In this document: positions 8,695-16,907 of the stretch, piece by piece
How positions within the stretch are numbered: position 1 is the first letter of the stretch
Layout: each line of letters starts with the position of its first letter
NCBI GenBank assembly: GCA_951813555.1
Contig: OX638344.1
Location: 806,001-870,000, forward strand
Direction of reading: 5' to 3'
From: an uncultured Acidimicrobiales bacterium
GTDB lineage: Bacteria > Actinomycetota > Acidimicrobiia > Acidimicrobiales > Bin134
Length of the DNA stretch: 64,000 nucleotides
Translations under genes and position numbers: made by a program
The notes under the pieces: generated by a model
Database searches by the model: none
What the model was told of the DNA's origin: nothing
What the model saw: only the letters and a program-made list of their open reading frames with translations

Positions 8695-9804
8695 CTATCG
8701 GCCTGCCCAGTTGGCGCGGGTGGCGCCCTTGGCGTCGTCGGTGAGGTTCACGTATCCGACCTCGCTGACGGCGGTGCCGAGGCCGTCGTCGCTCATGTAG
8801 TAGTCCACATAGGCGACCAGGGCGGGGTTGGCGTCGGCGTTGGCCTTGTTGACGTAGATGTACAGCGACCGGGACACCGGATACTCGCCGGAGGCGATGG
8901 TGTCAGCATTGGCGCTCACGCAGCCGCCGCCGCCGTCCACATCCAGCAGCTTCACACCCGAGGCGTGGGCGGCGAAGGCGAACCCGACCCAGCCGAAGCT
9001 GGTGTCGCTCGACTGAATGCCCTGGATGATCACGTTGTCGTCGGCGTTGGCGTTGTAGTCGGGACGGGTGATGGCGTCTTGGCCCCGCTCGTCGGCGATG
9101 TCCTCCAGCACGATCTCGATAAAGCTGTCGAACGTTCCCGACTCCTCACCAGGACCGTAGATATCCAAGTCGACATCCGGCAGATCCGAAGTCGCAAGAC
9201 CAAGCGACCCGGCATCCGACCAAGAGCCGAAGCCAGTCGACTCCGGGCCGACCAGACCGTAGACGTCGTTGAACGTCACACACTCCACCGGGTTGTTCTC
9301 GCCGGTCATCACCGCTATTCCGTCGATGGCCACCCGCAGCTCTACAAAGTCGATACCGTTCTCGGCGCAAACCTCGGCCTCGGAAGACTTGATCTGGCGG
9401 GAGGCATCGGAGATGTCGGTCTCGCCCTCGCAGAACAACTTGAAACCATCACCGGTACCCGGACCGTCAACCGTCACCGACACATCCGGCTGAACATCCT
9501 CGAACAACTCGGCCACCCGCACCGAGATCGGCTCCACCGTCGAAGAACCCGAAATCGTCACCGAACCAGAGACGCTCCCCGCAGGAGCCTCCTGGACAGA
9601 AGCCTGCTGGCCACCGTCATCACCAGTGTCCCCGGTGTCACCACTGTCCCCGGTGTCACCAGCGTCCCCGGTGTCACCAGCGTCGGCCTGTCCCGCCGTG
9701 TCTGGGGTGGCATCCCCATCGTCGTCATTGCCGCATGCGGCCGCGACAAGCGCAAACGTTGCAATTGGCCCGATAATCAGAACGAGCAGTTTCCGTAGCT
9801 TCAC
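8695..9804 (-). CDS. pstS: Phosphate-binding lipoprotein PstS
   Basis: 369 residues from the GTG at 9804, chosen because AAGGAGG lies four bases upstream (9809-9815); the ATG at 9834 would put that site inside the gene. Signal sequence KLLVLIIGPIATFALVAAAC with a lipobox (VAAAC) predicts a lipid-anchored exported protein. A low-complexity Asp/Gly/Thr linker of about 35 residues follows, then a PBP-like domain with SGSSTVEPIS and GPGTGDGF phosphate-binding loops and DASRQIKSSE. Captures phosphate for PstCAB. First gene of pstS-C-A-B-phoU, with a probable PHO box about 90 bases upstream. Confidence 0.93.
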   Translation of the reverse strand: MKLRKLLVLIIGPIATFALVAAACGNDDDGDATPDTAGQADAGDTGDAGDTGDSGDTGDTGDDGGQQASVQEAPAGSVSGSVTISGSSTVEPISVRVAELFEDVQPDVSVTVDGPGTGDGFKLFCEGETDISDASRQIKSSEAEVCAENGIDFVELRVAIDGIAVMTGENNPVECVTFNDVYGLVGPESTGFGSWSDAGSLGLATSDLPDVDLDIYGPGEESGTFDSFIEIVLEDIADERGQDAITRPDYNANADDNVIIQGIQSSDTSFGWVGFAFAAHASGVKLLDVDGGGGCVSANADTIASGEYPVSRSLYIYVNKANADANPALVAYVDYYMSDDGLGTAVSEVGYVNLTDDAKGATRANWAGR

Positions 9805-9892
9805 ATGTCCTCCTTGACTGCACGCCGAACACACCGATCAGCGCAATGGATCAGCCGTAAAGGTAGGAGGGGCGGGTTTCCACCCTGCCGCG

Positions 9893-9914
9893 ACTGTCTG
9901 AACGGAAGGTAAAC
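9893..9914 (-). promoter_or_regulatory. Probable PHO box (two 11-base direct repeats) upstream of pstS
   Basis: Read on the minus strand the site is GTTTACCTTCC immediately followed by GTTCAGACAGT. This is the 11-base tandem layout known for PhoP/RegX3-type boxes of actinobacteria, whose units begin GTTCA or GTTTA. It lies about 90 bases before the pstS start, and the operon encodes its own RegX3-like regulator, so autogenous phosphate control is likely. Only one pair of repeats is visible; binding is inferred. Confidence 0.5.
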
Positions 9915-9939
9915 GGGTAGGGAAGCTTTGAAGCGGCCG

Positions 9940-10380
9940 CTAGCAGGCCAGCACGCTGTCGCCCACCAAGGCCAAGAACGCGCTCACCATCTTGAGATCG
10001 CGTTCGTTGGAGAAGTAGTTCAAAGACTCGAGCAACGGCACCCAGGCAACGGCGTCCACCTCCTGGTTGGGGGTGAAGCTGCCGGCAATGGCGTCCATCT
10101 CCCAGTAGTGGACCTGGCGGGCGCGGTCCCGGCGATCGCGGTAGTCCACCATGCCCAGCTCGCGTCCTAACTCGCAGACGTAGCCGGTCTCCTCGTACAC
10201 CTCGCGTAGCGCGCATTCGGCCAGGGTTTCCCCCGGATCGAGCTTGCCGGCGGGCAACGACCAGTCGAGGTGTTTGGGCCGATGAACTATCAGAACTTCC
10301 AACTCGCCGTCGTTGTGCCGGGTAATTAGCCCACCGCCGCCGAGTATGACTGCGACTGTTCCGAACCGCACGAAGATCAA
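9940..10380 (-). CDS. Nudix hydrolase (MutT1-like neighbour of ppk)
   Basis: 146 residues from a TTG; a GTG three codons in is an equally likely start and no ribosome site decides. The Nudix box is complete (GKLDPGE then TLAECALREVYEETGY, residues about 45-68), with the catalytic REVYEE helix. The residues LDWSLPAGK before it are the usual substrate-side strand. Mycobacteria carry a Nudix enzyme (MutT1) next to ppk, but MutT1 has an added histidine-phosphatase domain that is absent here. Likely hydrolyses a nucleoside or inositol polyphosphate; the exact substrate is unknown. Follows ppk by 60 bases on the same strand. Confidence 0.85.
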   Translation of the reverse strand: MIFVRFGTVAVILGGGGLITRHNDGELEVLIVHRPKHLDWSLPAGKLDPGETLAECALREVYEETGYVCELGRELGMVDYRDRRDRARQVHYWEMDAIAGSFTPNQEVDAVAWVPLLESLNYFSNERDLKMVSAFLALVGDSVLAC

Positions 10381-10440
10381 CGGTAGGGTCTGAACGCGCT
10401 GAAGACGTGGATACCTGCGTGATCTGCCGCGACGGGGAAT

Positions 10441-12519
10441 CTAAGAAATCGCGGTCGTCGCCAGCTGCTCGAAGGCGGTGTGGGCCTCAAAACCCGTGCT
10501 CTTGAGGACCCGCTGCCAAGTGGCGTCGGGTAGTAGATCCCAAGCCAGAGTGTCGTCTTTGAGGTTGATCTCCAGAACCTCGTCTAGCCGCCGGCGCAAG
10601 TCTGGGTCGACCACTGCCACCAAGGCTTCGATCCGGCGGTTGAGGTTGCGAGGCATGAGATCGGCCGAGCCGATGTAGTACGCCGGGGCGCCGATGTCCT
10701 CGCCGTTTCCGAAGTAATAGATGCGGCTGTGCTCCAAGTAGCGCCCGATAAGAGAGCGGACCCGGATGGTGTCGGACATGCCAGGCACGCCAGGGCGCAG
10801 GCAGCAGATGGCCCGCACAATCAGGTCGATGTCCACCCCGGCCTGGGAGGCCTCGTAGAGCGCCTCGACCATGTCGGCGTCGGCCAGGCTGTTTATCTTG
10901 ATGATGATCCTGCCCTCGGGGCCGCGGGCCGCTTCGTTGCGGATCAGCTCCGTCACCGTGGGACGAAGACCCTGGGGCGCGGGCACCAAGCGGCGGAACT
11001 CGATGTTTCGGCCGTAGCCGGTAAGGGAATTGAACAGCTGGGTCAGATCTACCCCGATTTCGGGGTCGGCGGTGAACAGACCCAGATCGGTGTACACCCG
11101 GGCAGTGATGGAATTGTAGTTGCCGGTTCCGATATGGCAGTAGCGGCGCACACCGTCGGCCTCTTCCCGCACCACCAGGCAGGTCTTGGCATGAACCTTG
11201 AGGCCCACCAGCCCATAGGCCACGTGAACGCCGGCCTGCTCCAAGCGGCGGGCCCACTCGATATTGGCCTCCTCGTCGAAGCGGGCCTTCAGCTCGACCA
11301 CCACCGCCACCTGCTTACCACTCTCTGCGGCCCGGATGAGCGACCGCACGATCGGGCTATCCCCCGAGGTTCGATACAGGGTGAGCTTGATGGCCAAGAC
11401 CTTGGGATCGTTGGCCGCCTGCCAGATGAACTCCTGCACGGTGGCGGTGAAGGAGTCATAGGGATGGTGGACAAGGATGTCCCCCTCGCGGATGCGGGCA
11501 AATAGATCTATCGGCTGGTCGCCGGTCGTTGCCGATGGGAGGGGATTTACCGACTTCCACGCTGGGTTCTTGAGGTCGGGGCGGTCGACGGCAAAAAGAT
11601 CCCACAGACTGGACAGCTCCAGCAGTGTGTCCACCTCGTAGACGTCGTCGCGCTCGATGTCGAGCTCGTCGATCAGCAGGCTGCGGATCTCGGAAGACAC
11701 CAGATGCTCAACCTCTAGGCGGACCACGCTGCGAAATCGGCGGCGCCTCAGCTCAACCTCGACCGCGGCCAGCAGGTCTTGGGCCTCGCCCTCGTCCACG
11801 GCCAAGTCGGCGTTGCGGGTAACCCGGAAGGCCACCGTCTCGGTGATCTGCATCCCCGGGAACAGCGTGGGGAGGTGTGCGGCCACCACTTGTTCGATGG
11901 GTACAAACCGATGCTCGTCGGGGAGTCGGACGAAGCGCCCGAAAGTGGCCGGCACCTTGAGGCGGGCAAACCGCTGATGGCCGTCGGCGGGATCGATCAT
12001 CAGCACGCCCAAGCTCAGCGACAGATTGGATATATAGGGGAACGGATGACCGAGGTCTACTGCCAGGGGGGTCAGCACCGGATAGATGCGGTCGTCGAAC
12101 TCGCCGGACAGGAACTTGCGGTCCTCATCGTCCAAGTCGTCCCAGTTCAGAATCTCAATATCGGCGTCGGCCAGCTCGCTAGTCAAGCCGCTCAAACAGC
12201 GGGCGGCTCGGTCCATCTGAGCATCCACTTCGATGCGGATCTCATGGAGCTGCTGGGCGGCGGTGCGGCCGTCGGGTGTGGTGCCGGTGAATTGGCCAGC
12301 TAGCTGGTCTTTGAGTCCGGCCACCCGAACCTGGAAGAACTCATCCAGGTTGGAGGACCAAATGGCGCAGAATTTGACCCGTTCCAACAGGGGCACCGAC
12401 GGGTCTTCGGCTTGGGCCAGCACTCGGCTGTTGAAATCCAACCACGAGAGCTCGCGATTTATGAATCGCCCAGACTCGGCATCTGTGTCGATTCCTATAT
12501 TGATGGATTCCAAAACCAT
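10441..12519 (-). CDS. ppk: Polyphosphate kinase
   Basis: 692 residues, the usual Ppk1 length. N-terminal domain with FINRELSWLDFNSRVL and SSNLDEFFQVRV, followed by the head domain and two phospholipase-D-like catalytic domains. The conserved histidine region is GLVGLKVHAKTCLVVR, where the His of VHAK is the autophosphorylated residue of the family, and the second active-site segment includes YYIGSADLMPRNLNRRIE. Reversibly makes polyphosphate from ATP. It sits directly upstream of the Nudix and pst genes, so storage and uptake are linked in one stretch. Confidence 0.96.
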   Translation of the reverse strand: MVLESINIGIDTDAESGRFINRELSWLDFNSRVLAQAEDPSVPLLERVKFCAIWSSNLDEFFQVRVAGLKDQLAGQFTGTTPDGRTAAQQLHEIRIEVDAQMDRAARCLSGLTSELADADIEILNWDDLDDEDRKFLSGEFDDRIYPVLTPLAVDLGHPFPYISNLSLSLGVLMIDPADGHQRFARLKVPATFGRFVRLPDEHRFVPIEQVVAAHLPTLFPGMQITETVAFRVTRNADLAVDEGEAQDLLAAVEVELRRRRFRSVVRLEVEHLVSSEIRSLLIDELDIERDDVYEVDTLLELSSLWDLFAVDRPDLKNPAWKSVNPLPSATTGDQPIDLFARIREGDILVHHPYDSFTATVQEFIWQAANDPKVLAIKLTLYRTSGDSPIVRSLIRAAESGKQVAVVVELKARFDEEANIEWARRLEQAGVHVAYGLVGLKVHAKTCLVVREEADGVRRYCHIGTGNYNSITARVYTDLGLFTADPEIGVDLTQLFNSLTGYGRNIEFRRLVPAPQGLRPTVTELIRNEAARGPEGRIIIKINSLADADMVEALYEASQAGVDIDLIVRAICCLRPGVPGMSDTIRVRSLIGRYLEHSRIYYFGNGEDIGAPAYYIGSADLMPRNLNRRIEALVAVVDPDLRRRLDEVLEINLKDDTLAWDLLPDATWQRVLKSTGFEAHTAFEQLATTAIS

Positions 12520-12537
12520 GTCGTGCAGCCTTCGCGC

Positions 12538-12831
12538 CTACCTCTTGTCGGACTCGCTCTCCTCTTCTTCTTCGTCGTATCCCAAATCCCAGTCGATGAG
12601 CAGATTTTCTCGCTCGGCATCCCGATTGACCCTCTCTCGGTTCCGACGGAACTGCGGATCGTGGGGAGGGAGCAGCAGTAGGCGGGCTTCGGCCCGGACC
12701 TGGAACTGCTCGATGTGGCTCGAATCGCCAAAGTCAGACATGAAGTCCCAATGAGGCGCCACCGGACCCAGATAAACCACCTTTACATGCCCAACCGGCG
12801 GCTCGGGCAGGGCATCTAGGGTCTCAGTCAT
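12538..12831 (-). CDS. Small acidic protein, function unknown
   Basis: 97 residues from the ATG at 12831, which has an AGGAG eight bases upstream; a longer frame to 12876 has no support. Sequence begins MTETLDALPEPPVGHVKVVYLGPVAPHW and ends in a Glu-rich tail (DEEEEESESDKR). No membrane segment or known motif. It ends 18 bases before ppk on the same strand and is probably cotranscribed with it, so a role connected to polyphosphate metabolism is possible but unproven. Confidence 0.6.
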   Translation of the reverse strand: MTETLDALPEPPVGHVKVVYLGPVAPHWDFMSDFGDSSHIEQFQVRAEARLLLLPPHDPQFRRNRERVNRDAERENLLIDWDLGYDEEEEESESDKR

Positions 12832-12984
12832 GGCATCGCTCCTGTAGGAAATGGGGCCTTGACATTGTAGCCGCATCGGGGCGATATCCCGAATGCCCTT
12901 CTCGTCGCTATGATGAGCGGGCGGGCGGCCGAAAGCTCTTGGAATCCCTGGAGCGGAGGGAACTTTTGGCTGAGGTGGGGCGTC

Positions 12985-13004
12985 TTACATGTGGGGGCAT
13001 GTAA
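12985..13004 (+). promoter_or_regulatory. Inverted repeat TTACATG-N6-CATGTAA upstream of whiB
   Basis: Seven-base perfect arms separated by six bases, ending 14 bases before the whiB start codon. The same half-site (ACATGTAAC) occurs upstream of the second whiB gene at 14734-14742. It could be an operator, or a hairpin in the leader close to the ribosome site; the placement next to GGAGG suggests either transcriptional or translational control. Confidence 0.4.
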
Positions 13005-13018
13005 CCGATGGAGGTCCC

Positions 13019-13243
13019 ATGAACGAGAGTTGGATGGATCACGGCAAGTGCGTTGGGAAGTCGCCCAACATCTTCTTCCCCAGCAGTGGCCTGGGGGTGG
13101 ACAGAGCCCGAAAAATCTGCCAGGAGTGCGATGTGCAAGAAGCATGTCTGGCCTACGCCCTGTGCAACCGCATCAAACACGGCGTGTGGGGGGGCAGATC
13201 CGAGCGCGAGCGCCGACGCCTGCTTCGCCAAGCTGCCGCTTGA
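13019..13243 (+). CDS. WhiB-family iron-sulfur regulator
   Basis: 74 residues. The ATG at 13019 is preceded by GGAGG with four bases spacing, so it is preferred over the ATG at 12989, which lies inside an inverted repeat. The four cluster-binding cysteines are present: one near the N-terminus (DHGKCVG), then CQECDVQEAC. The C-terminal GVWGG turn and basic tail (RSERERRRL) are the family's sigma-factor/DNA-contact elements. WhiB proteins bind a [4Fe-4S] cluster and act with the primary sigma factor. It is short, lacking the longer N-terminal tail of many members. Convergent with the gene at 13253. Confidence 0.93.
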   Translation: MNESWMDHGKCVGKSPNIFFPSSGLGVDRARKICQECDVQEACLAYALCNRIKHGVWGGRSERERRRLLRQAAA

Positions 13244-13252
13244 GAACCGCGC

Positions 13253-14092
13253 TCAGGGCAGAACGGACCGGGTTGCCGCCAGAACTTGGGGGGCCATGGT
13301 CTGGGGGCCGGCCGCGGCCAGGGTGCTGCTGAACACCTCGGGGAACCAAATGGGCTCGGCACCGACATCGGACACGATGCTCAGTACCTCGGCGAAGTCA
13401 ACCGCGCCGTCGCCGGGAAGGAGCCGGGCGGTCATGGTCTCGGTGGCGATGTCCATGTCGTCCGGGGACTCGGCTGGGGCATCGCAGAGCTGAACCACCC
13501 GCAACTTCTCTGAGGGGATCTGGCGCAGCAGGTCGGGGTTTGGACCGCCGGGCTGGCGGTACCAATGCCATGTGTCGACCATGATGCCGCTGTTGTCGCA
13601 ATCGGCCCGCTGCACCAACTCCCACGCGGTGGCTAGGTTGGGAATGCCGGTCCAGGGGAGGAATTCGACGCTGACCTGCAACCCGGCGTCGCCGGCGGTC
13701 TGACAGAGGGCCTTGAAACTAGCGGCCACTTCGTCCATGGGGGGCAACGTCGATTCCATGGTGACCGCCACCAATTCCCGGCTGCCTACCTCGTTGGCGT
13801 ACTCGCTCAAATTGGCCACCTCAGCAGCGGCCGCATCGCGGTCGCTGTTCAACCAGCCGAATGCCGCTTCAGCCACTGGGTGGGTCAGCTGGAGTTCACC
13901 TAGGCGGTCAGCCAGCCAGGAGGCGTCGACCCCGGCCATGCCCAGGGTGAACGGCCAAACGCTGATCCCGGTATAACCAGCATCCGCGGTCGCAACCAGC
14001 GATGATTCCAAATGATCAAAGGTCAGCTCAAACGGATTGACGGACATCGTGGCCAAAGACATGACCAGTTCTTCAGAGGTAGCTACAGACAT
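13253..14092 (-). CDS. Sugar phosphate isomerase/epimerase-type TIM barrel protein
   Basis: 279 residues. Pattern of the xylose-isomerase-like/AP-endonuclease-2 TIM barrel: DAGYTGISVWP on an early strand, VSVEFLPWTG with a metal-ligand Glu, GIMVDTWHWYRQ with metal-ligand Asp and His, and VVQLCDAP followed by LLPGDGAVDF. Members isomerise sugars or inositol intermediates using a divalent metal; the substrate is not clear here. It lies 12 bases after tatA on the same strand, so it may share a transcript with the second whiB and tatA. Cytosolic, no signal peptide. Confidence 0.8.
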   Translation of the reverse strand: MSVATSEELVMSLATMSVNPFELTFDHLESSLVATADAGYTGISVWPFTLGMAGVDASWLADRLGELQLTHPVAEAAFGWLNSDRDAAAAEVANLSEYANEVGSRELVAVTMESTLPPMDEVAASFKALCQTAGDAGLQVSVEFLPWTGIPNLATAWELVQRADCDNSGIMVDTWHWYRQPGGPNPDLLRQIPSEKLRVVQLCDAPAESPDDMDIATETMTARLLPGDGAVDFAEVLSIVSDVGAEPIWFPEVFSSTLAAAGPQTMAPQVLAATRSVLP

Positions 14093-14104
14093 CAGGGGGT
14101 GATG

Positions 14105-14284
14105 CTATGCGTCTTTGGGCTTCTCGTCGGCTTTGTCCTCAGCCCTTGGCCCTTCGGTCACGCCTTCTTTGAACTCTTTCTGGGCTCGGCCCAGCGAGCG
14201 GGCCAGCTTGGGGAGCTTGGCCCCGCCGAAGAGCACTAGCAAGATGATCAAAACGATGATCAACTCCGTCGCCCCGAGATTCAT
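14105..14284 (-). CDS. tatA: Sec-independent protein translocase subunit TatA
   Basis: 59 residues, easily missed because of its length. Starts MNLGATELIIVLIILLVLFGG: a short N-terminal membrane helix with Glu at position 7, then the hinge (FGGAKLPKLARSLGRA) and an amphipathic helix with the conserved FGxxKLPxLxRSLG pattern, ending in a charged tail (EDKADEKPKDA). This is the classic TatA architecture; it multimerises to form the pore for folded proteins. TatB and TatC are not in the window. Lies between the second whiB and the TIM-barrel gene on the same strand. Confidence 0.9.
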   Translation of the reverse strand: MNLGATELIIVLIILLVLFGGAKLPKLARSLGRAQKEFKEGVTEGPRAEDKADEKPKDA

Positions 14285-14350
14285 GGGGTCAGGCTACCGC
14301 GAATTCGAATGGGTGTGTTAGCAGAATTGAACTTGAGATCAAGCGTGAAA

Positions 14351-14668
14351 TCAAGCGCCGGAGGTGTCGGCCACCGCGGTGATCGGCTCCCGCACTCGGG
14401 TGAGCCCCCGGGCCCTTCGGACCCGACGCCGCTCCCTCTCGCTCATGCCACCCCAGATACCGAACTTCTCACCGTTAACGATGGCGAATTCCAAGCACTC
14501 TTCTCGCACCACGCAAGCCCGGCAGACCTCCTTGGCCTCTCGGGTGGATGCTCCTCGTTCGGGGAAGAACAGATCGGGATCCACTCCCAGGCAGTTGGCC
14601 AGCGCTTGCCAAGCACGACCATCGTCGCCCGCCTCAGATTGATTCGCAGTTGTCTCCACCAGTCTCAT
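14351..14668 (-). CDS. WhiB-family iron-sulfur regulator (second copy)
   Basis: 105 residues. An AGGAGG-type site precedes the ATG by a few bases. Cysteines: ANCLGVDPDLFFP supplies the first, then CRACVVREEC; the glycine-rich turn is FGIWGG followed by MSERERRRVRRARG. It is longer than the first copy at 13019, with extra N- and C-terminal residues, and matches the WhiB2-like form in length. First gene of a possible whiB-tatA-isomerase unit. The upstream region carries an ACATGTAAC motif also present in front of the other whiB gene. Confidence 0.94.
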   Translation of the reverse strand: MRLVETTANQSEAGDDGRAWQALANCLGVDPDLFFPERGASTREAKEVCRACVVREECLEFAIVNGEKFGIWGGMSERERRRVRRARGLTRVREPITAVADTSGA

Positions 14669-14784
14669 AGCACCCCTCCTGGATTGCTCGGTCGCGGAAA
14701 CGACTCGCTTGTAATTTCAACAACGTAACTCTGACATGTAACGGGCAGCAATGCAAGAGGAATTTTGGCCGGCTGGGAAAACTC

Positions 14785-16884
14785 TCAGTGGCGACGAGCG
14801 CCCAGCAACTTTCGCTTGTGCTCCACGAAATCCACCAGCACGTAGTCGCCCAGGGTCTCCGGGGTGGTGAAGAAGGCCCGACCGCCGTTCATCTTGGAGA
14901 TCTGCTCGATGAAGTTGGTGAGGTAGGAGGTGGCATCCAGCATGAACGTGTTGATGCGAATGCCCTCTCGAGTGGCCCGCATGACCTGCTCCAGGGTCTT
15001 CTCTACCGTCTCGCGGGCCGGGGGGTAGGAGAAGAAGGGTCGTCCGTCCTCGTCCACATGGGCGGTGGGCTCGCCGTCGGTGACCATGATGATCTGCTTG
15101 GTGCCGCTATGACGGGCCAGCATCTGGCGGGCCAGCATGAACCCGTGCTGCATGTTGGTGCCGTACACGAAGTCCCATGACACCTCGGGCAACTGCTCGG
15201 GCTTGACCTCGCGGGCGACCTCGCTGAACCCCACGATGCCCAGGAAATCTCGGGGATACTGCGAGCTGATAAGGGAGTGAAGGGCCATGGCCACCTTCTT
15301 GGCCGGCAGGAAGTTGTCTCGCATCGGCATCGACAGCGAAAGGTCGAGCATGAGCACGGTTGACGACCGCACGATGTTCTCGGTGCGCTCCACCTCGAAG
15401 TCCTCCGGCGACAACTCCACCGGGGTGCCTCCCCCGGTGCGCTGGATGGCGTTGCGGATGGTCCGCTCGATGTCCAGGTTGAAAGGATCGCCGAACTCGT
15501 AGGGCTTGGTGTGGTACTCCCGCTCGTGACCCCCACCGAACAGCTCCATGGTGTGCTGGCCAATCCGGTCTTGCTGGAGCTTCTTGAACAGGTCTGACAG
15601 TGCGTTCTGGCCGATCTGGCGAATAGCCCGGGGGGTTAGCTCCATGCGGCCTTCCCGGTTCTCGATCAATCCGGCTTCTTCCAGCAGCTTGGCCAGATCG
15701 GCCATCTGCTCCAGGCTCTGGGCCGCCTCGTCGCCCAGAAGCTCCCGGGCCCGGTCGATGTCCACTTCAGCCAGGGCGCCGGGGTAATTGGCCCCCCGCA
15801 GCAGGTTGTCGAGCTGGTCCAAGTCGCCCAGCTCCTGCATCATCTGGGCGGCTGAGGCGAAGTCCAACGGATCGGCCCCGCTGAAGTCGTACGACTGGTC
15901 CCAGCCGGCGTCGGGGAACATGGCCTGGAGATTCTGGGATAGCTGATCCACCTGCCAACGCAAGTCCATGTCCTGCAACAACTGCTCGGCCAAACCCTGG
16001 AGCTGCGCCCGCTGCTCGGGCGTCATCGACGCCATCATGGCCGACATGGCCGCCATGCGCCGGGCCATGACCTCCAAAAGCTCGCTGAGGGTCCGGGGAT
16101 TCTCGGGGAAGAAATCGCCGAAGCGCTCCATGAAGCTGTCGAAATCGTCCTGGAGGCGCTCGTCCAGCATCCGGTTGCGCTCAGCCGGGTCGGTGGCATC
16201 GGGGGGAAGCTGCTCGTCGGCCATCTGGCGCTTCTCCAGCAGGCTGTTCAGCTCGGCCATCATGTCCTTGGCCCGAGCCAGATCCTCAGGAGAGAGGTTG
16301 TTCATGCCGTCGGTCATCTGGTTGACGTAGTTCTGCATGAGCTGCTGCCGGAGCTGCTCCACCAAGTCGTCGAAGCGCTGCTGGGCCTCCGACGATGTGA
16401 ATTGGTAGTTCTCCAGCTCTTTGATCTGCCCGGCCAAGTCGGGGGGCAGCATGTCGAGCTGGAACTGGCGCTGGGCCACGGTCTCGGTGGTGATGGCCGC
16501 TCGGCGCTCGTCGCCCGACTCGGCCGCCTCGGCGGCTAGACCGTCGAGCGCGTCGCGCTCCATGTCGATCACGTCGCGCAGCTCTTGGGCGATGTCGTCG
16601 TAGACGCCGCCCAAGTCGTGTTGTTCCAATCGCTCCTGTCGGCGGCGGCGGAGCTGCTCCATCATCTCCCTCAGGCCCTGAACCTGCTGGCCGTCGACCT
16701 CGAAGCCCTGTTGGAGGAGCCGCCGAAGGGCGGCGTTCACGTCGCCGTGGTAGAGCAGGTCGTCGTTCATCTGGGAGAACAAATCGGAGGTGGAGAACTC
16801 GAAACCGGTCTGGCTGCCGTCCCAGCGGGAGTAGGCCACCCGGTGAGCGGACCGGCGGTGGCCTCTTCGCCATCTCCGAAGCAT
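14785..16884 (-). CDS. VWA-domain protein, partner of the MoxR-type ATPase
   Basis: 699 residues. Long N-terminal helical part (residues 40-420) rich in Gln/Glu/Met and probably coiled, then a C-terminal von Willebrand A domain with a MIDAS motif (MLDLSLSMPMRDN, near residue 513), a MVTDGEPTAH segment and a final NGGRAFFTTPE. The MIDAS Asp-x-Ser-x-Ser is intact, so it can bind a divalent metal. Mg-chelatase-like ATPase plus VWA pairs act as metal-insertion or protein-remodelling machines; the ATPase is at 18131. The GH1-like gene lies between them on the opposite strand. Target unknown. Confidence 0.85.
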   Translation of the reverse strand: MLRRWRRGHRRSAHRVAYSRWDGSQTGFEFSTSDLFSQMNDDLLYHGDVNAALRRLLQQGFEVDGQQVQGLREMMEQLRRRRQERLEQHDLGGVYDDIAQELRDVIDMERDALDGLAAEAAESGDERRAAITTETVAQRQFQLDMLPPDLAGQIKELENYQFTSSEAQQRFDDLVEQLRQQLMQNYVNQMTDGMNNLSPEDLARAKDMMAELNSLLEKRQMADEQLPPDATDPAERNRMLDERLQDDFDSFMERFGDFFPENPRTLSELLEVMARRMAAMSAMMASMTPEQRAQLQGLAEQLLQDMDLRWQVDQLSQNLQAMFPDAGWDQSYDFSGADPLDFASAAQMMQELGDLDQLDNLLRGANYPGALAEVDIDRARELLGDEAAQSLEQMADLAKLLEEAGLIENREGRMELTPRAIRQIGQNALSDLFKKLQQDRIGQHTMELFGGGHEREYHTKPYEFGDPFNLDIERTIRNAIQRTGGGTPVELSPEDFEVERTENIVRSSTVLMLDLSLSMPMRDNFLPAKKVAMALHSLISSQYPRDFLGIVGFSEVAREVKPEQLPEVSWDFVYGTNMQHGFMLARQMLARHSGTKQIIMVTDGEPTAHVDEDGRPFFSYPPARETVEKTLEQVMRATREGIRINTFMLDATSYLTNFIEQISKMNGGRAFFTTPETLGDYVLVDFVEHKRKLLGARRH

Positions 16885-16907
16885 CCCGCCAACCTACTCT
16901 GAACGAA

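Noticed and set aside
8584..9798. Plus-strand 404-residue frame opposite pstS
   Set aside because: Antisense of pstS; translation has no recognisable features.
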